DNA of 64,000 nt, from contig CP099652.1 in the NCBI GenBank assembly GCA_024123955.1, positions 4,960,001 through 5,024,000 of the forward strand, in the 5' to 3' direction. The notes under the pieces are model-generated. The model ran no database searches. It was not told where the DNA came from and saw only the letters and a list, made by a program, of their open reading frames with translations. The translations under genes were made by a program, and so were the position numbers. The stretch is from Oxalobacteraceae bacterium OTU3CINTB1. Lineage in GTDB: Bacteria > Pseudomonadota > Gammaproteobacteria > Burkholderiales > Burkholderiaceae_D. This document shows positions 34,706 to 43,794 of the stretch, in pieces; positions within the stretch are counted from its first letter, which is position 1; each line of letters opens with the position of its first letter.

Positions 34706-35965
34706 TTATTCCGCCGCCAGCGCCTCGACGAGGTCGGCAATCTGCTCGGCGGGCGCGCGCTCGGCCGCCAGCTTCGCGGCCAGCGCCGCGCAGGCGACAG
34801 CCACCTCCGGCCGGTTCAGCAGCCCGGACAACGCAGCGGTCCAGGCGCCGAGCGGCGCGTCCGGCTTGACCATCGCGCCGACGCCAAGTCGCGCCAGGCG
34901 CATGCCGTTGTCCGGCTGGTCGTACGAAAACGGCACCACCAGTTGCGGCCTGCCCGCCGCCATCACCGTGGCGCTGGTGCCGATGCCGCCGTGGTGGACG
35001 AACACCGCCACGCGCGGCGCCAGCGCGTCGAACGGCGCATACGGCACGTGGTGCACGAACGCCGGCAACACGGCCGGCAACTGGTCGCGGAACGGCGTGA
35101 TCACCACCACCCGCTGTTGCAAGGCGCCGGCCGCCGCGATCGCGCGTCCGATGAATTCGCGGCCGTGCGCCATCGCTGAACCCGGCGTGACGGCGATCGG
35201 CGCGGGACCGGCGTCGAGGAAGCGCCGCAGCTCCTCGTCGAAGGCCTCGTCGGGCGCGGCCGGCATGCGCGGGAACCCCGTGCACACGGTGTTGGGCGGC
35301 CAGTCAGGCTGCGGCGCGGCGAACCAGTCGGGAAAGGCGCAGATGACGCGCTGCGGCGAATGCAGCCAATGGCTCATCACGCGCCGCACCGGCGCCAGGC
35401 CCAGCGAGGCGCGCAAACGGTTGATTTCGGGACGCACGGCGGGATCGAGCACCAAGCGTTCGATCAGGCCCAGCGCGCCGCGTACGACCCACGGCGGCAT
35501 CTTCGCCAGCCACTCAAGACCGGCGCGCGCGGCGGGATCTTCGGCGGAAAAAAAGCATGACGGCGCCAGATGGACGGTGGCCAGCGGCACGCCGCGCGTT
35601 TCCTGCAGAATCCGGCCAGTCATCGCCAGGGTGCTGGCGATGACCACCGTCGGCCGCTGTTCGACCAGCGCCAGCTGCCGCGAATACGACGGCGCGAAAT
35701 GCCTGGCCATTTTCTTCCAGATCGTGAAAAACCCCTTCTGGGGATGCCACAGGTCGGGATCGTGCACCAACTCGTCGAGCTCGGCCTGACTCAGGCCGGA
35801 GGCGAAGGCCATGCCGGCGCGCTCGACCCGTTCCTTGAAATTGTCGGAAGCAACCAAGGTCACGTCGTAGCCGCGCCGCAACAGGGCCTGGCCGACGACA
35901 ATGAAGGGATAGACGTCGCCGGCGCTGCCGGCGGCAAGGATGAGGATGTGGCGCGCGCCGGCCAT
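34706..35965 (-). CDS. UGT-type glycosyltransferase (GT1, MGT-like)
   Basis: A 419-residue GT-B enzyme. The N-terminal start HILILAAGSAGDVYPFIVVGQALLRRGYDVTLVAS is the acceptor-side Rossmann fold. The C-terminal nucleotide-sugar site includes PGSAMAHG and VAVFVHHGGIGTSATVMAAGRPQLVVPFSYDQPDNGMRLARLGVG, the usual HHGGxGT...P...DQ..N signature. Members glucosylate lipids, sterols, macrolides or phenolics. The acceptor is unknown. It lies 11 bases after the LOG gene on the same strand, so it is probably part of the set 37298-34706. Confidence 0.88.
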   Translation of the reverse strand: MAGARHILILAAGSAGDVYPFIVVGQALLRRGYDVTLVASDNFKERVERAGMAFASGLSQAELDELVHDPDLWHPQKGFFTIWKKMARHFAPSYSRQLALVEQRPTVVIASTLAMTGRILQETRGVPLATVHLAPSCFFSAEDPAARAGLEWLAKMPPWVVRGALGLIERLVLDPAVRPEINRLRASLGLAPVRRVMSHWLHSPQRVICAFPDWFAAPQPDWPPNTVCTGFPRMPAAPDEAFDEELRRFLDAGPAPIAVTPGSAMAHGREFIGRAIAAAGALQQRVVVITPFRDQLPAVLPAFVHHVPYAPFDALAPRVAVFVHHGGIGTSATVMAAGRPQLVVPFSYDQPDNGMRLARLGVGAMVKPDAPLGAWTAALSGLLNRPEVAVACAALAAKLAAERAPAEQIADLVEALAAE

Positions 35966-35976
35966 ACGGTGAAGGC

Positions 35977-36516
35977 CTAGGCCTTCAGCAGTTTCAGCAG
36001 CGCCTGCGGATCGCTCTCGGACATCATCAGCGCCGCGTGCTGCGGGCGGATGAAGCCCTGCTCCCTGGCATGGGCGATGAAGTCGATCAAGCCGTCGTAA
36101 AAACCGCCGACATTGAGCAGGCCGATCGGCTTGGCGTGGATGCCCAGCTGCGACCAGGTCAGCATCTCGAACAATTCCTCGAGGGTGCCCATGCCGCCGG
36201 GCATGGCGATGAAGCCGTCCGACAGGCTGGCCATCATCGCCTTGCGCTCGTGCATGTCCTTGACGATGAACTGGCGCGTCAGGCCGGTGTGGCCCACTTC
36301 GCGCTCGACCAGCGCGGTCGGGATCACGCCGGTGGCCTCGCCGCCGAGCCGCAGCACCTCGTCCGCGATGATGCCCATCAGTCCGACATTGCCGCCGCCG
36401 TAGACCAGCGCCAGGTTTTGATCGACCATCGCCGCCGCCAGCGCGCGCGCCGCCTCGGCGTAGACGGGGCTGACACCAGCGTTGGCGCCGCAATATACAC
36501 AAATCGTCTTCGTCAC
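35977..36516 (-). CDS. LOG-family protein (nucleotide 5'-monophosphate phosphoribohydrolase type)
   Basis: A 179-residue Rossmann-fold enzyme. It carries ICVYCGANAG, GGGNVGLMGIIADEVL, the diagnostic PGGMGTLEELFE motif, and the Arg of MHERKAMM. The family cleaves the N-glycosidic bond of nucleoside monophosphates; plant LOG homologues activate cytokinins. The upstream TPR gene overlaps its start by four bases (ATGA). Confidence 0.9.
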   Translation of the reverse strand: MTKTICVYCGANAGVSPVYAEAARALAAAMVDQNLALVYGGGNVGLMGIIADEVLRLGGEATGVIPTALVEREVGHTGLTRQFIVKDMHERKAMMASLSDGFIAMPGGMGTLEELFEMLTWSQLGIHAKPIGLLNVGGFYDGLIDFIAHAREQGFIRPQHAALMMSESDPQALLKLLKA

Positions 36517-37298
36517 TGCTGCTTTTCCTCCATGAGTTCCTGTCGTGCGGCCTCGACATCGAGCCGCTCCATCGCGTCGCGCGGGGCAAGGCGCGCGGCC
36601 TGCTCCAGCAGGGCCGTGGCATCGGCCATTTTCTTTTTACCGTCGAGCATCGCCAGCGCGTGGCCGTACTGGATGCGCGCGATCGCCGAATCGGGATCGA
36701 GCCGCAGCGCGGTCTCGAAATGGCGGTAGCCCTCCTCCTTCTTGACGCCGTAGGTCAGGCCGCCGATCATGCCGCCGACCTTGTCGACGATCTCGGTGTG
36801 GTACACGCCCAGGCCGACATGGGCATCGGCGCGCGCCGGCGCCAGCTGCACGGTTTTTTCCAGGCTGGCGCGCACGCGCGGACCGAGCCCCTGCGCCAGC
36901 GCCTTGACCACCGAAATGCCCTCGGCGTAATAGCCCAGCGCGTAGGCGTGCCAATAATAGCCGGCCGGGTTGCCGGGCTGCTCGCGCTGCTGGCGCTCGC
37001 AGCGCTCGGCCACGCATTCGAAGGTGGCGATGCGCTTCTTGACGCTGGTTTCGAGGTACTGGGCGTAGATGCAGATCGCCTTGTGCGCGACCGAGTAGCC
37101 GTTCACGCCGACATCCAGGCCCAGGCGCGCGGCGCGCTCGAACTCGCCGGCATGGAAGGCGATCCAGGCCTGCAGCAGCGCCGGATTGGCCGGGAACGGC
37201 TCCAGGTCGCCGCTATGCAGCGCCGGCCAGGCGGCCTGCAGGCCCTCCGGCGTGTAGCGGTAGGCGGGATCGGGATAAGGGAAAGGGGTCCAGGCCAT
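36513..37298 (-). CDS. TPR-like repeat protein
   Basis: A 261-residue, helix-rich cytoplasmic protein with TPR-like helical repeats. Examples are NPALLQAWIAFHAGEFERAARLGLDVG, APARADAHVGLGVYHTEIVDKVGG, and HFETALRLDPDSAIARIQYGHALAMLDGKKKMADATALLEQAARLAP. No catalytic motif is seen. Its stop overlaps the LOG start, and a TetR gene begins upstream, 12 bases before its ATG. Its role is unknown. Confidence 0.75.
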   Translation of the reverse strand: MAWTPFPYPDPAYRYTPEGLQAAWPALHSGDLEPFPANPALLQAWIAFHAGEFERAARLGLDVGVNGYSVAHKAICIYAQYLETSVKKRIATFECVAERCERQQREQPGNPAGYYWHAYALGYYAEGISVVKALAQGLGPRVRASLEKTVQLAPARADAHVGLGVYHTEIVDKVGGMIGGLTYGVKKEEGYRHFETALRLDPDSAIARIQYGHALAMLDGKKKMADATALLEQAARLAPRDAMERLDVEAARQELMEEKQQ

Positions 37299-37310
37299 GG
37301 TGTCTCCGGC

Positions 37311-37976
37311 TCACTTGAGCTTCTTCAGGTATTCTTCGGACAGTTTCTGGAACAGCAAACTGGTCTCATTGCGCAGATACGGCCCGATCTGCGACAGCAC
37401 CTGGTAACAGCCGCGCGCCAGCGCGTCGGCCATCGATTGCTGCTCGCTGTACTTGCGCGGGTTGCGCACGTACTCATACGACAGCCAGTACGTCGCCACC
37501 ACTACCATGTTGGTGGCCATGGCGTCGATGGCGGCGTCGGACGCCTCCAGCGATTTCTCGCTGCGCAAGTCCTCGCACAGCTGCTTGGCGACCTTGATCT
37601 TGTGGGCCAGGATCTGCTTGAAGTGCAGCTCGAGCTTGCGGTTACGCGACAGCAAATCGTTGAGGTCGCGGTAGAAGAAGCGGTAGCGCCAGATCAGCTC
37701 GAACATCAGGTGCAGGTACATCCAGACGTCGTCGATGTTCGAGCGGCGCCCGTTCGGCACCGTAAGGATGCGTTCGATCTCGGCCTCGAACTGGACGAAG
37801 ATCGAGTTGACGATGTCGTCCTTGTTGCGGAAGTGGTAATACAGGTTCCCCGGAGAGATATTCATCTCCTCGGCGATCACCGTGGTGGTGATGTTGGGTT
37901 CGCCGAACTCGTTAAACAAGCGCAGGGACAGTTCCAGTATGCGTTCACGGGTGCGGCGGGGTGCTTTTTGTTGCAT
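37311..37976 (-). CDS. TetR/AcrR-family transcriptional regulator
   Basis: A 221-residue regulator. The N-terminal helix-turn-helix (about 10-60) reads TRERILELSLRLFNEFGEPNITTTVIAEEMNISPGNLYYHFRNKDDIV. The C-terminal ligand domain is all-helical (DDVWMYLHLMFELIWRYRFFYRDLNDLLSRN). It is the first gene of a minus-strand run with the TPR, LOG and glycosyltransferase genes, all closely spaced, and may regulate them. The ligand is unknown. Confidence 0.9.
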   Translation of the reverse strand: MQQKAPRRTRERILELSLRLFNEFGEPNITTTVIAEEMNISPGNLYYHFRNKDDIVNSIFVQFEAEIERILTVPNGRRSNIDDVWMYLHLMFELIWRYRFFYRDLNDLLSRNRKLELHFKQILAHKIKVAKQLCEDLRSEKSLEASDAAIDAMATNMVVVATYWLSYEYVRNPRKYSEQQSMADALARGCYQVLSQIGPYLRNETSLLFQKLSEEYLKKLK

Positions 37977-38114
37977 AACGAGGATCTCTGTTTATTCTCG
38001 TGCAAGCATAACACCTCTGCACCCCAAGTGAGAACACCGGCGAGCTTTTCAGCGTCAATGGCGGCCAATTGGCGCAAGATAGGCCGATCTTCGCCGAAAC
38101 CGCAGCTCGCCGCG

Positions 38115-40022
38115 CTAGGGCCGCGCCGCCGCAGGCGCCCCGATGTATTTATCCAGGAAGGCCAGCAACTTTTCGTAGTAGGCCTTTTCGTTGCGGATGA
38201 AACGCAAGCCGTGCCCCTCCTCCTCAAAGGCCAGCCACTCGACCTTTTTGCCGTGCAGCTCCAGCGCCTTCCGCATTTTTTTGCTGTGCGCAATCGGAAC
38301 CCGCTCATCGTCCTCTCCATGCATCAGCAATACCGGCGCGACGATGCGGTCGGCGTGCTTCAGTGGCGAGACCTGGTCGAACTGCTCCTTGTTCGACCGG
38401 ACATCGCCAATGCGAGCCAGCATGTGCTGCCGCGTGACCTTGTTGCCCACCCTGTCGGAACTGTCGTTGAACATGAACCCGATATCGGCGACGCCGGCGA
38501 AGCTGACCCCGCACCGATACAGCTCCGGCGTTTTAACCAGCCCCCACAACGCCGCGTAGCCGCCATAGCTGGCGCCGACGATGCAGATGCGCTTGGGATC
38601 GGCGATCTTCTGGTCGACCAGGTAGCGCACGCCGGCGGTGATGTCGTCCTGCATCGCCAATCCCCACTGGCCAAACCCGGCCTGTTCGAAGCGCCGGCCA
38701 AAGCCGCTCGAGCCGCGAAACTGCGGCTGGAACACGGCGTAGCCGCGCGCCGCCAGCAACTGCACCTCGGCGTTCCAGCCCCAATAGTCGCGCGCCGTGG
38801 GACCGCCGTGTATCAGAACCACCAGCGGGCCCGCCCCCGCCGCAGCATCTGGCTTGGCAGCCGGACGGGTCAGGAACGCTGGGACTTGAGTGCCGTCGCC
38901 GGCCGCGTAAGCGATGATTTCCATGGGGCGCAGGTCGGCGTCGGCGGAGGCCGGCTGCCTGCGCGCCACCAGTCGTAGCGCCTTGCTTTGCATGTCGAGC
39001 AGATACCAGCTACCGGCATCCTGATCGCTGGAGGAAGAGACCAGCACCTTCCCCTTGGGATCGCCGCTAAGGCGGTTGCCCCGGTTCGGCAAGGCGACAT
39101 CGACCGCGCGTTGCACGCCGCTCCATCCGGGGTCGAACCAGATGTCCTGCGGCCGCATGCCACGCGTGGTGACCCGCTCGAACGCGCCCTGATCGATGCC
39201 GCCGACGGACAGGATATCCTGGGTCGGATGGCCGGCCAGCATGTCGCCGAAGGCCAGCCGCCTGGTGTTGAAATTGAAGAGCGCGTAAGTATCGCGGCCG
39301 AGACGGCTCGATACGACGATGGTGTCAGGTTCATCGGGCACGTACACGGGCAACCAGTACTCGTCCGTGACTTTGAAGTCGGCCAGCTTTTGCCATGCCG
39401 TGCCGGCCGACGGCTTGTACCAATTGGTCACGGTCGACGCGTCGCGCCAGAATTCCGAATTGACGACCGTCACCGCGCGCAGCTCGCCCTTGGGGTCGAA
39501 CGCCGCTTGAATCAGCTTGCCTTTCGGGTACTTGAATTGCCTGCTTTCGCCGCTGCGCCCGTCGGTTAGCGCCATGTCGCCGTCATCCACGTCCGTGTAG
39601 ACCAACAGCTTGGTGGACGAAAGGTTGCCGCCCTCGGCCGGGCCGATCACCGACTGCCCCACTTCCGCGACCTTTTTACCGTGCAGATTAATGGTTTCCG
39701 CCTCGACGCCGTAGTCCACCGCCAGCAAATCGTTGCCGACCCAAGTGACATTTCGCGGCGCCTTGTGAAAATTCCAGAACCCTTCCTGCACACGCCTCCC
39801 GAACGACAATAGCTTCGCAGACATATCAGCCGTGTCGTGCAGCAGCAGTCCATGGTTGGTGCCGTTGTAAATGATGCTGGCGAGATGTTTTCCGTCGGGA
39901 GAGAGGCTGACGGCAAGCGTGCCCGTCGGGTCGACGGCTTGTTCGATCGTTAGCGGTTCAGCTTGCGCAGCGCGGCCGGCAATGCTACAGGCGGCAAGCG
40001 CCATGAGTAAAGTGATACGCAC
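38115..40022 (-). CDS. Exported S9-family (prolyl oligopeptidase-type) serine peptidase
   Basis: A 635-residue protein with a signal peptide (LLMALAACSIAGRAAQA). The N-terminal half is a beta-propeller with repeated DGKHLA- and PKGKLIQAAFDPKG-type blades. The C-terminal alpha/beta hydrolase carries the nucleophile in CIVGASYGGYAALWG, the Asp in LLMHGEDDERVP, and the His in FEEEGHGLRF. It probably trims small peptides in the periplasm. It stands alone between a TetR gene and a signalling gene. Confidence 0.9.
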   Translation of the reverse strand: MRITLLMALAACSIAGRAAQAEPLTIEQAVDPTGTLAVSLSPDGKHLASIIYNGTNHGLLLHDTADMSAKLLSFGRRVQEGFWNFHKAPRNVTWVGNDLLAVDYGVEAETINLHGKKVAEVGQSVIGPAEGGNLSSTKLLVYTDVDDGDMALTDGRSGESRQFKYPKGKLIQAAFDPKGELRAVTVVNSEFWRDASTVTNWYKPSAGTAWQKLADFKVTDEYWLPVYVPDEPDTIVVSSRLGRDTYALFNFNTRRLAFGDMLAGHPTQDILSVGGIDQGAFERVTTRGMRPQDIWFDPGWSGVQRAVDVALPNRGNRLSGDPKGKVLVSSSSDQDAGSWYLLDMQSKALRLVARRQPASADADLRPMEIIAYAAGDGTQVPAFLTRPAAKPDAAAGAGPLVVLIHGGPTARDYWGWNAEVQLLAARGYAVFQPQFRGSSGFGRRFEQAGFGQWGLAMQDDITAGVRYLVDQKIADPKRICIVGASYGGYAALWGLVKTPELYRCGVSFAGVADIGFMFNDSSDRVGNKVTRQHMLARIGDVRSNKEQFDQVSPLKHADRIVAPVLLMHGEDDERVPIAHSKKMRKALELHGKKVEWLAFEEEGHGLRFIRNEKAYYEKLLAFLDKYIGAPAAARP

Positions 40023-40131
40023 AATTTTTCAGCGACAACAGTTAATGATTTGGCATTGTCGCAGAAAAAGGCGGGAAAATTAAACTTTTTCCAACGCCTC
40101 ATTTCCTGGCCAGCCGGGCGCCGCCCCGACC

Positions 40132-43100
40132 TCAGGCCTTGACCGCCTCGGCGATGCGCAGCGGGCCGTGCGCGCGGGCGTGCAGGCGGAAGCCTTCGCG
40201 GATGTTCTCGCGCAGCACGGCGCCCTTCCACGGCTTGGTGTAGAAGCGGTCGATGGCGCCGTGGTTGATGGCCGCCATGATCGGCGTCAGGTCGGCGTAG
40301 GCCGACAGCATGATGCGGAAGGTGTCAGGACACAGGTTCTTGACCCGCTCCATGAACTCGGTGCCGCTCATCAAGGGCATGCACTGGTCGCACAGGATCA
40401 CCTGCACCCGGTGCTTGGCCAGGATGTCGAAGCCCTCGGCCGCCGTCTGCGCCGTCAGGATGCGGTAGCCGTCCTGCGACAGGAAGTCGGTCAGCACGTC
40501 GAGCATGAAGGCGTCGTCGTCGACGATGAGCAGGGTTTGCTGGTCGAGCACCGTCTCGTCGACCGGCGTCTGCAGCTGGCGCCCTTCGCGCATCATGGCC
40601 TCGAAATCCTCCTCCGGCAGCGGACGGCTGAAGAAGTAGCCCTGCATCTCGTCGCAGCCGTGGCGGCGCAGGTAGGACAGTTGGGCGTCCTTCTCCACCC
40701 CCTCGGCGATGACCTCGAGCTTGAGGCTGTGCGCCATGTTGATGATGGCCAGCACGATGGCGGCGTCGTCCGGGTTGCTGGTAACCTCGCGCACGAAGGC
40801 GATGTCGATCTTCAGTTTGTCGATCGGGAAGCGCTTCAGGTACGCCAGCGACGAGTAGCCGGTGCCGAAGTCGTCGATCGAGATCTGGATGCCCAGCGCC
40901 TTGAGGTTCTGCAGCACGGTGATGGTCTCTTCGGCGTTCGACATCAGCGAGCTTTCGGTCAGCTCCAGCTCCAGCAGTTCGGGGGCGATGTCGTGCTCCT
41001 TGATGGCCTTGAGCACCTCCTCCTCGAGCCCGCCGACGAAGAACTGGATGCCGGAGACGTTGACCGACAGGTGCACCGCCCAGCCGTGGGTGCGGCGCCA
41101 TTCGGCGATCTTGCGGCAGGCCTCGTGGATCACCCACGAGCCGACCCGCACGATCAGGCCGGTCTCTTCGAGGATCGGGATGAACAGCGCCGGCGACACC
41201 ATGCCGTGGCCGGGCCGCTTCCAGCGGATCAGCACCTCGGCGCCGCTGATGCGGCCGTTGCCGATATGGACCTTGGGCTGGAAGTGCAGCACGAACTCCT
41301 CGTTGTCGATGGCGCGCCGCAGTGCGTTCTCCAGGTCCAGGCGCGCCAAGGATTGCGCGTTCATCTCGGCGGTGAAGAAGCGGAAGGCGTCACGCCCGGC
41401 TTCCTTGGCGCGGTACATGGCGGTGTCGGCGTACTGGATCAGCACGTCCGGATCGGTGCCGTCGTCGGGGAACACGGCGATGCCGATGCTGGCCGTGACG
41501 GTGACTTCGTGGCCCTTGAGGTCGAACGGCCGGCGCATCGAGTCGCGGATCTTGTCGACCACGGCGATGGCGTTTTGCGCACCCTCCGGCAGCATCAGGA
41601 TGGCGGCGAACTCGTCGCCGCCGAAGCGGCCGATGGTGTCGCGCACGCGCAGGCAGTCGACCAGCCGGCTGGAGAACTGGCGCAGCAGCTCGTCGCCGAT
41701 GGTGTGGCCCAGGGTGTCGTTGACGTTTTTAAAGCGGTCGACGTCGAGGAACAGCACCGCCAGCGACCATTTGTGGTCGGTCGCCTGGCGCAGCGAGTGC
41801 GTCAGCGAGTCGTAGAACTGGCTGCGGTTGGGCAGGCCGGTCAGGGTGTCGAAGTGGGCCAGCTTGAGCAGGCGCTGCTCGGCCTCCTTGCGCTCGGTGA
41901 TGTCGCGGGCCACCGCCACCAGGATCCAGCTCGGGCCGGAACGCAGGGTGCGCCGCTGCACCTCGACCGCCAGCGGCTTGCCGTCGCGGCATTGCAGCAG
42001 CAGCTCGGTCATGGCGCCGCTCTGGTCGCCCGACAGCAGTTTTTCGTACAGCTCCTCGAGCTTGCGCATGTCGCCCTCGGCGGCCATGCCCGGGCCGATC
42101 TTGAGGAAGTCCTCGCGCTCGTAGCCGAGCATGCGGCAGGCGGTGGCGTTGACGTCGACGAAGCACATGCCGGCGCGGTCGACCAGGAAGATGGCGTCGG
42201 CGGTGGCGTCCATGGCCAGCCGGAAGCGGCGCAGGTCCTCGTCGAGGCGGATGCGGGCGTTCATGTCCAGGGTCAGTTGCGCGTGGTGGCGCTTGATCTC
42301 GTCGTACAGCAGCAGGTTTTCGTAGGCCACCGAGATCTGCGCGGCCACCGTGGCGGCGACGCGCTCGTCGACCTCGGAGAAGCCGTCGGCGCCGAGCTTG
42401 TCGACCAGGTAGAGCCAGCCGTGGGTGCGGTCGCGCGAGGCGATCGGCACGCCCAGGAAGGAGTGCACCGGCGGATGGCCGGCCGGCAAGCCGATGTTGG
42501 CCGGGTCGCCGTCGAGGTCGTTGATGCGGCACGGCAGGCGCTGGTCGAGCAGCCCGCGCAGCACGCCGGCGCGCGGCGATTGCGCGATCTGGCGGATCGG
42601 CACGCCGGCGCCGCAGCTGGCGTAGTAACTGAGCTCGCTCGCGCCGGCCTCCAGCACGCCGATGCAGGCGTATTTGGAGACGCAAATGTTCTGCGCCACG
42701 CGGCAGCCGATTTCGACCAGCGCGCGCGGATCGCGCTCGGTGCCCAGCTCGATGCCCAGCTCGATGAGCGCGGTCAGCCGCAGGCTCACCGCCTGCAGGC
42801 TGGAGAGCGAACTCGACAGCCGCTGCGTCATCAGCGACAGGTGCTCGGGCGCGCCGTCGGCCGCCTCGTTCGAGCCGTGGGCGAACTGCGTGATCAGTTG
42901 GCTGCTCGATTCGAGCTCGCCCAGGTATTCGGCCACCTTGTCGTCGATGTTGTGGAAGCGCCCCTCCTGCGGCGGCTCGGGCGCGAAGGCCGGCAGGTCG
43001 CCGATGCCATCGTCGTCGCCGTCGCCGACCATGGCCAGCCCCAGCGCCTCGTGCACGGTGCGCAGGATCACGTCCGGATCGGACGGCTTGGGCAGCACCC

Positions 43101-43794
43101 AGCGCACGCCGCACGACTGCGCCACGGCCATCGCCTCGCGCTCGCGGTAGGTGGCGGTGTAGAAGATCACCGGCACGTCGGCCGTCTCCGGATTGCCGTG
43201 CATGCGGGTGACGAACTCGTAGCCGTCCATATTAGGCATGAGGATGTCGGAGATGACCAGGTCGGGCCGCTCGGCCAGCACCATTTTCAGGCCCTCGGCG
43301 CCGTTGGAGGCCTCCAGCAGGCGGTGGCCGCCGTAGCCCAGCAAGGTCATCAGGAACTCGCGGTTGAGCACGTGGTCGTCCACGATCAGGATCGTGGCGA
43401 TGTCGTTTTTAGACGGGGTCGACATCTCCCCGTCCAAAAAAGACTCGATTTGCGTGACAAACGTGTCCGGTTCGATCGGCTTGCCGATGTAGCCGTCGAA
43501 GCCGGCCTCGAGCAGGCGTTCGCGGTCGCCGACCATCGCCAGGGCCGTCACGGCCAGGGTCGGGATGTGGCGCACCGTCGCGTCGCCCTTGAGCGCGGCA
43601 ACCACGCCGTAGCCGTCGAGCTTGGGCAGATGGACGTCGCAGATGATCAGGTCCGGCAGCTCGCGCAGCGCGGCCGCCACGCCCGCCTCGCCATCGACCG
43701 CCGACAGCGGCGTGTAGCCGAACGCCCGCAACAGGTAAACCATCAACTCCATGTTGGTGGCATTGTCTTCAATAATCAGTATACGTGCCGACAC
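40132..43794 (-). CDS. Multi-receiver GGDEF/EAL signalling protein (REC-REC-GAF-PAS-GGDEF-EAL-REC)
   Basis: A 1220-residue cytoplasmic cyclic-di-GMP protein. REC1 (about 3-120, ILIIEDNATNMELM). REC2 (about 133-250, ILIVDDHVLNREF). GAF (about 365-500). PAS (about 517-640, FRLAMDATADAIFLVDRAG). GGDEF (RFGGDEFAAI, intact signature). EAL with EVL in place of EAL (SGAEVLIRWKRPGHG) but DDFGTGYSSLAYLKRFPIDKLKID intact. REC3 (about 1083-1200, LLIVDDDAFMLDVLTDFL). The start is GTG and overlaps the 3' end of the kinase gene by 26 bases, so kinase and responder are coupled. Net synthesis or hydrolysis of c-di-GMP cannot be read from sequence. Confidence 0.92.
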   Translation of the reverse strand: MSARILIIEDNATNMELMVYLLRAFGYTPLSAVDGEAGVAAALRELPDLIICDVHLPKLDGYGVVAALKGDATVRHIPTLAVTALAMVGDRERLLEAGFDGYIGKPIEPDTFVTQIESFLDGEMSTPSKNDIATILIVDDHVLNREFLMTLLGYGGHRLLEASNGAEGLKMVLAERPDLVISDILMPNMDGYEFVTRMHGNPETADVPVIFYTATYREREAMAVAQSCGVRWVLPKPSDPDVILRTVHEALGLAMVGDGDDDGIGDLPAFAPEPPQEGRFHNIDDKVAEYLGELESSSQLITQFAHGSNEAADGAPEHLSLMTQRLSSSLSSLQAVSLRLTALIELGIELGTERDPRALVEIGCRVAQNICVSKYACIGVLEAGASELSYYASCGAGVPIRQIAQSPRAGVLRGLLDQRLPCRINDLDGDPANIGLPAGHPPVHSFLGVPIASRDRTHGWLYLVDKLGADGFSEVDERVAATVAAQISVAYENLLLYDEIKRHHAQLTLDMNARIRLDEDLRRFRLAMDATADAIFLVDRAGMCFVDVNATACRMLGYEREDFLKIGPGMAAEGDMRKLEELYEKLLSGDQSGAMTELLLQCRDGKPLAVEVQRRTLRSGPSWILVAVARDITERKEAEQRLLKLAHFDTLTGLPNRSQFYDSLTHSLRQATDHKWSLAVLFLDVDRFKNVNDTLGHTIGDELLRQFSSRLVDCLRVRDTIGRFGGDEFAAILMLPEGAQNAIAVVDKIRDSMRRPFDLKGHEVTVTASIGIAVFPDDGTDPDVLIQYADTAMYRAKEAGRDAFRFFTAEMNAQSLARLDLENALRRAIDNEEFVLHFQPKVHIGNGRISGAEVLIRWKRPGHGMVSPALFIPILEETGLIVRVGSWVIHEACRKIAEWRRTHGWAVHLSVNVSGIQFFVGGLEEEVLKAIKEHDIAPELLELELTESSLMSNAEETITVLQNLKALGIQISIDDFGTGYSSLAYLKRFPIDKLKIDIAFVREVTSNPDDAAIVLAIINMAHSLKLEVIAEGVEKDAQLSYLRRHGCDEMQGYFFSRPLPEEDFEAMMREGRQLQTPVDETVLDQQTLLIVDDDAFMLDVLTDFLSQDGYRILTAQTAAEGFDILAKHRVQVILCDQCMPLMSGTEFMERVKNLCPDTFRIMLSAYADLTPIMAAINHGAIDRFYTKPWKGAVLRENIREGFRLHARAHGPLRIAEAVKA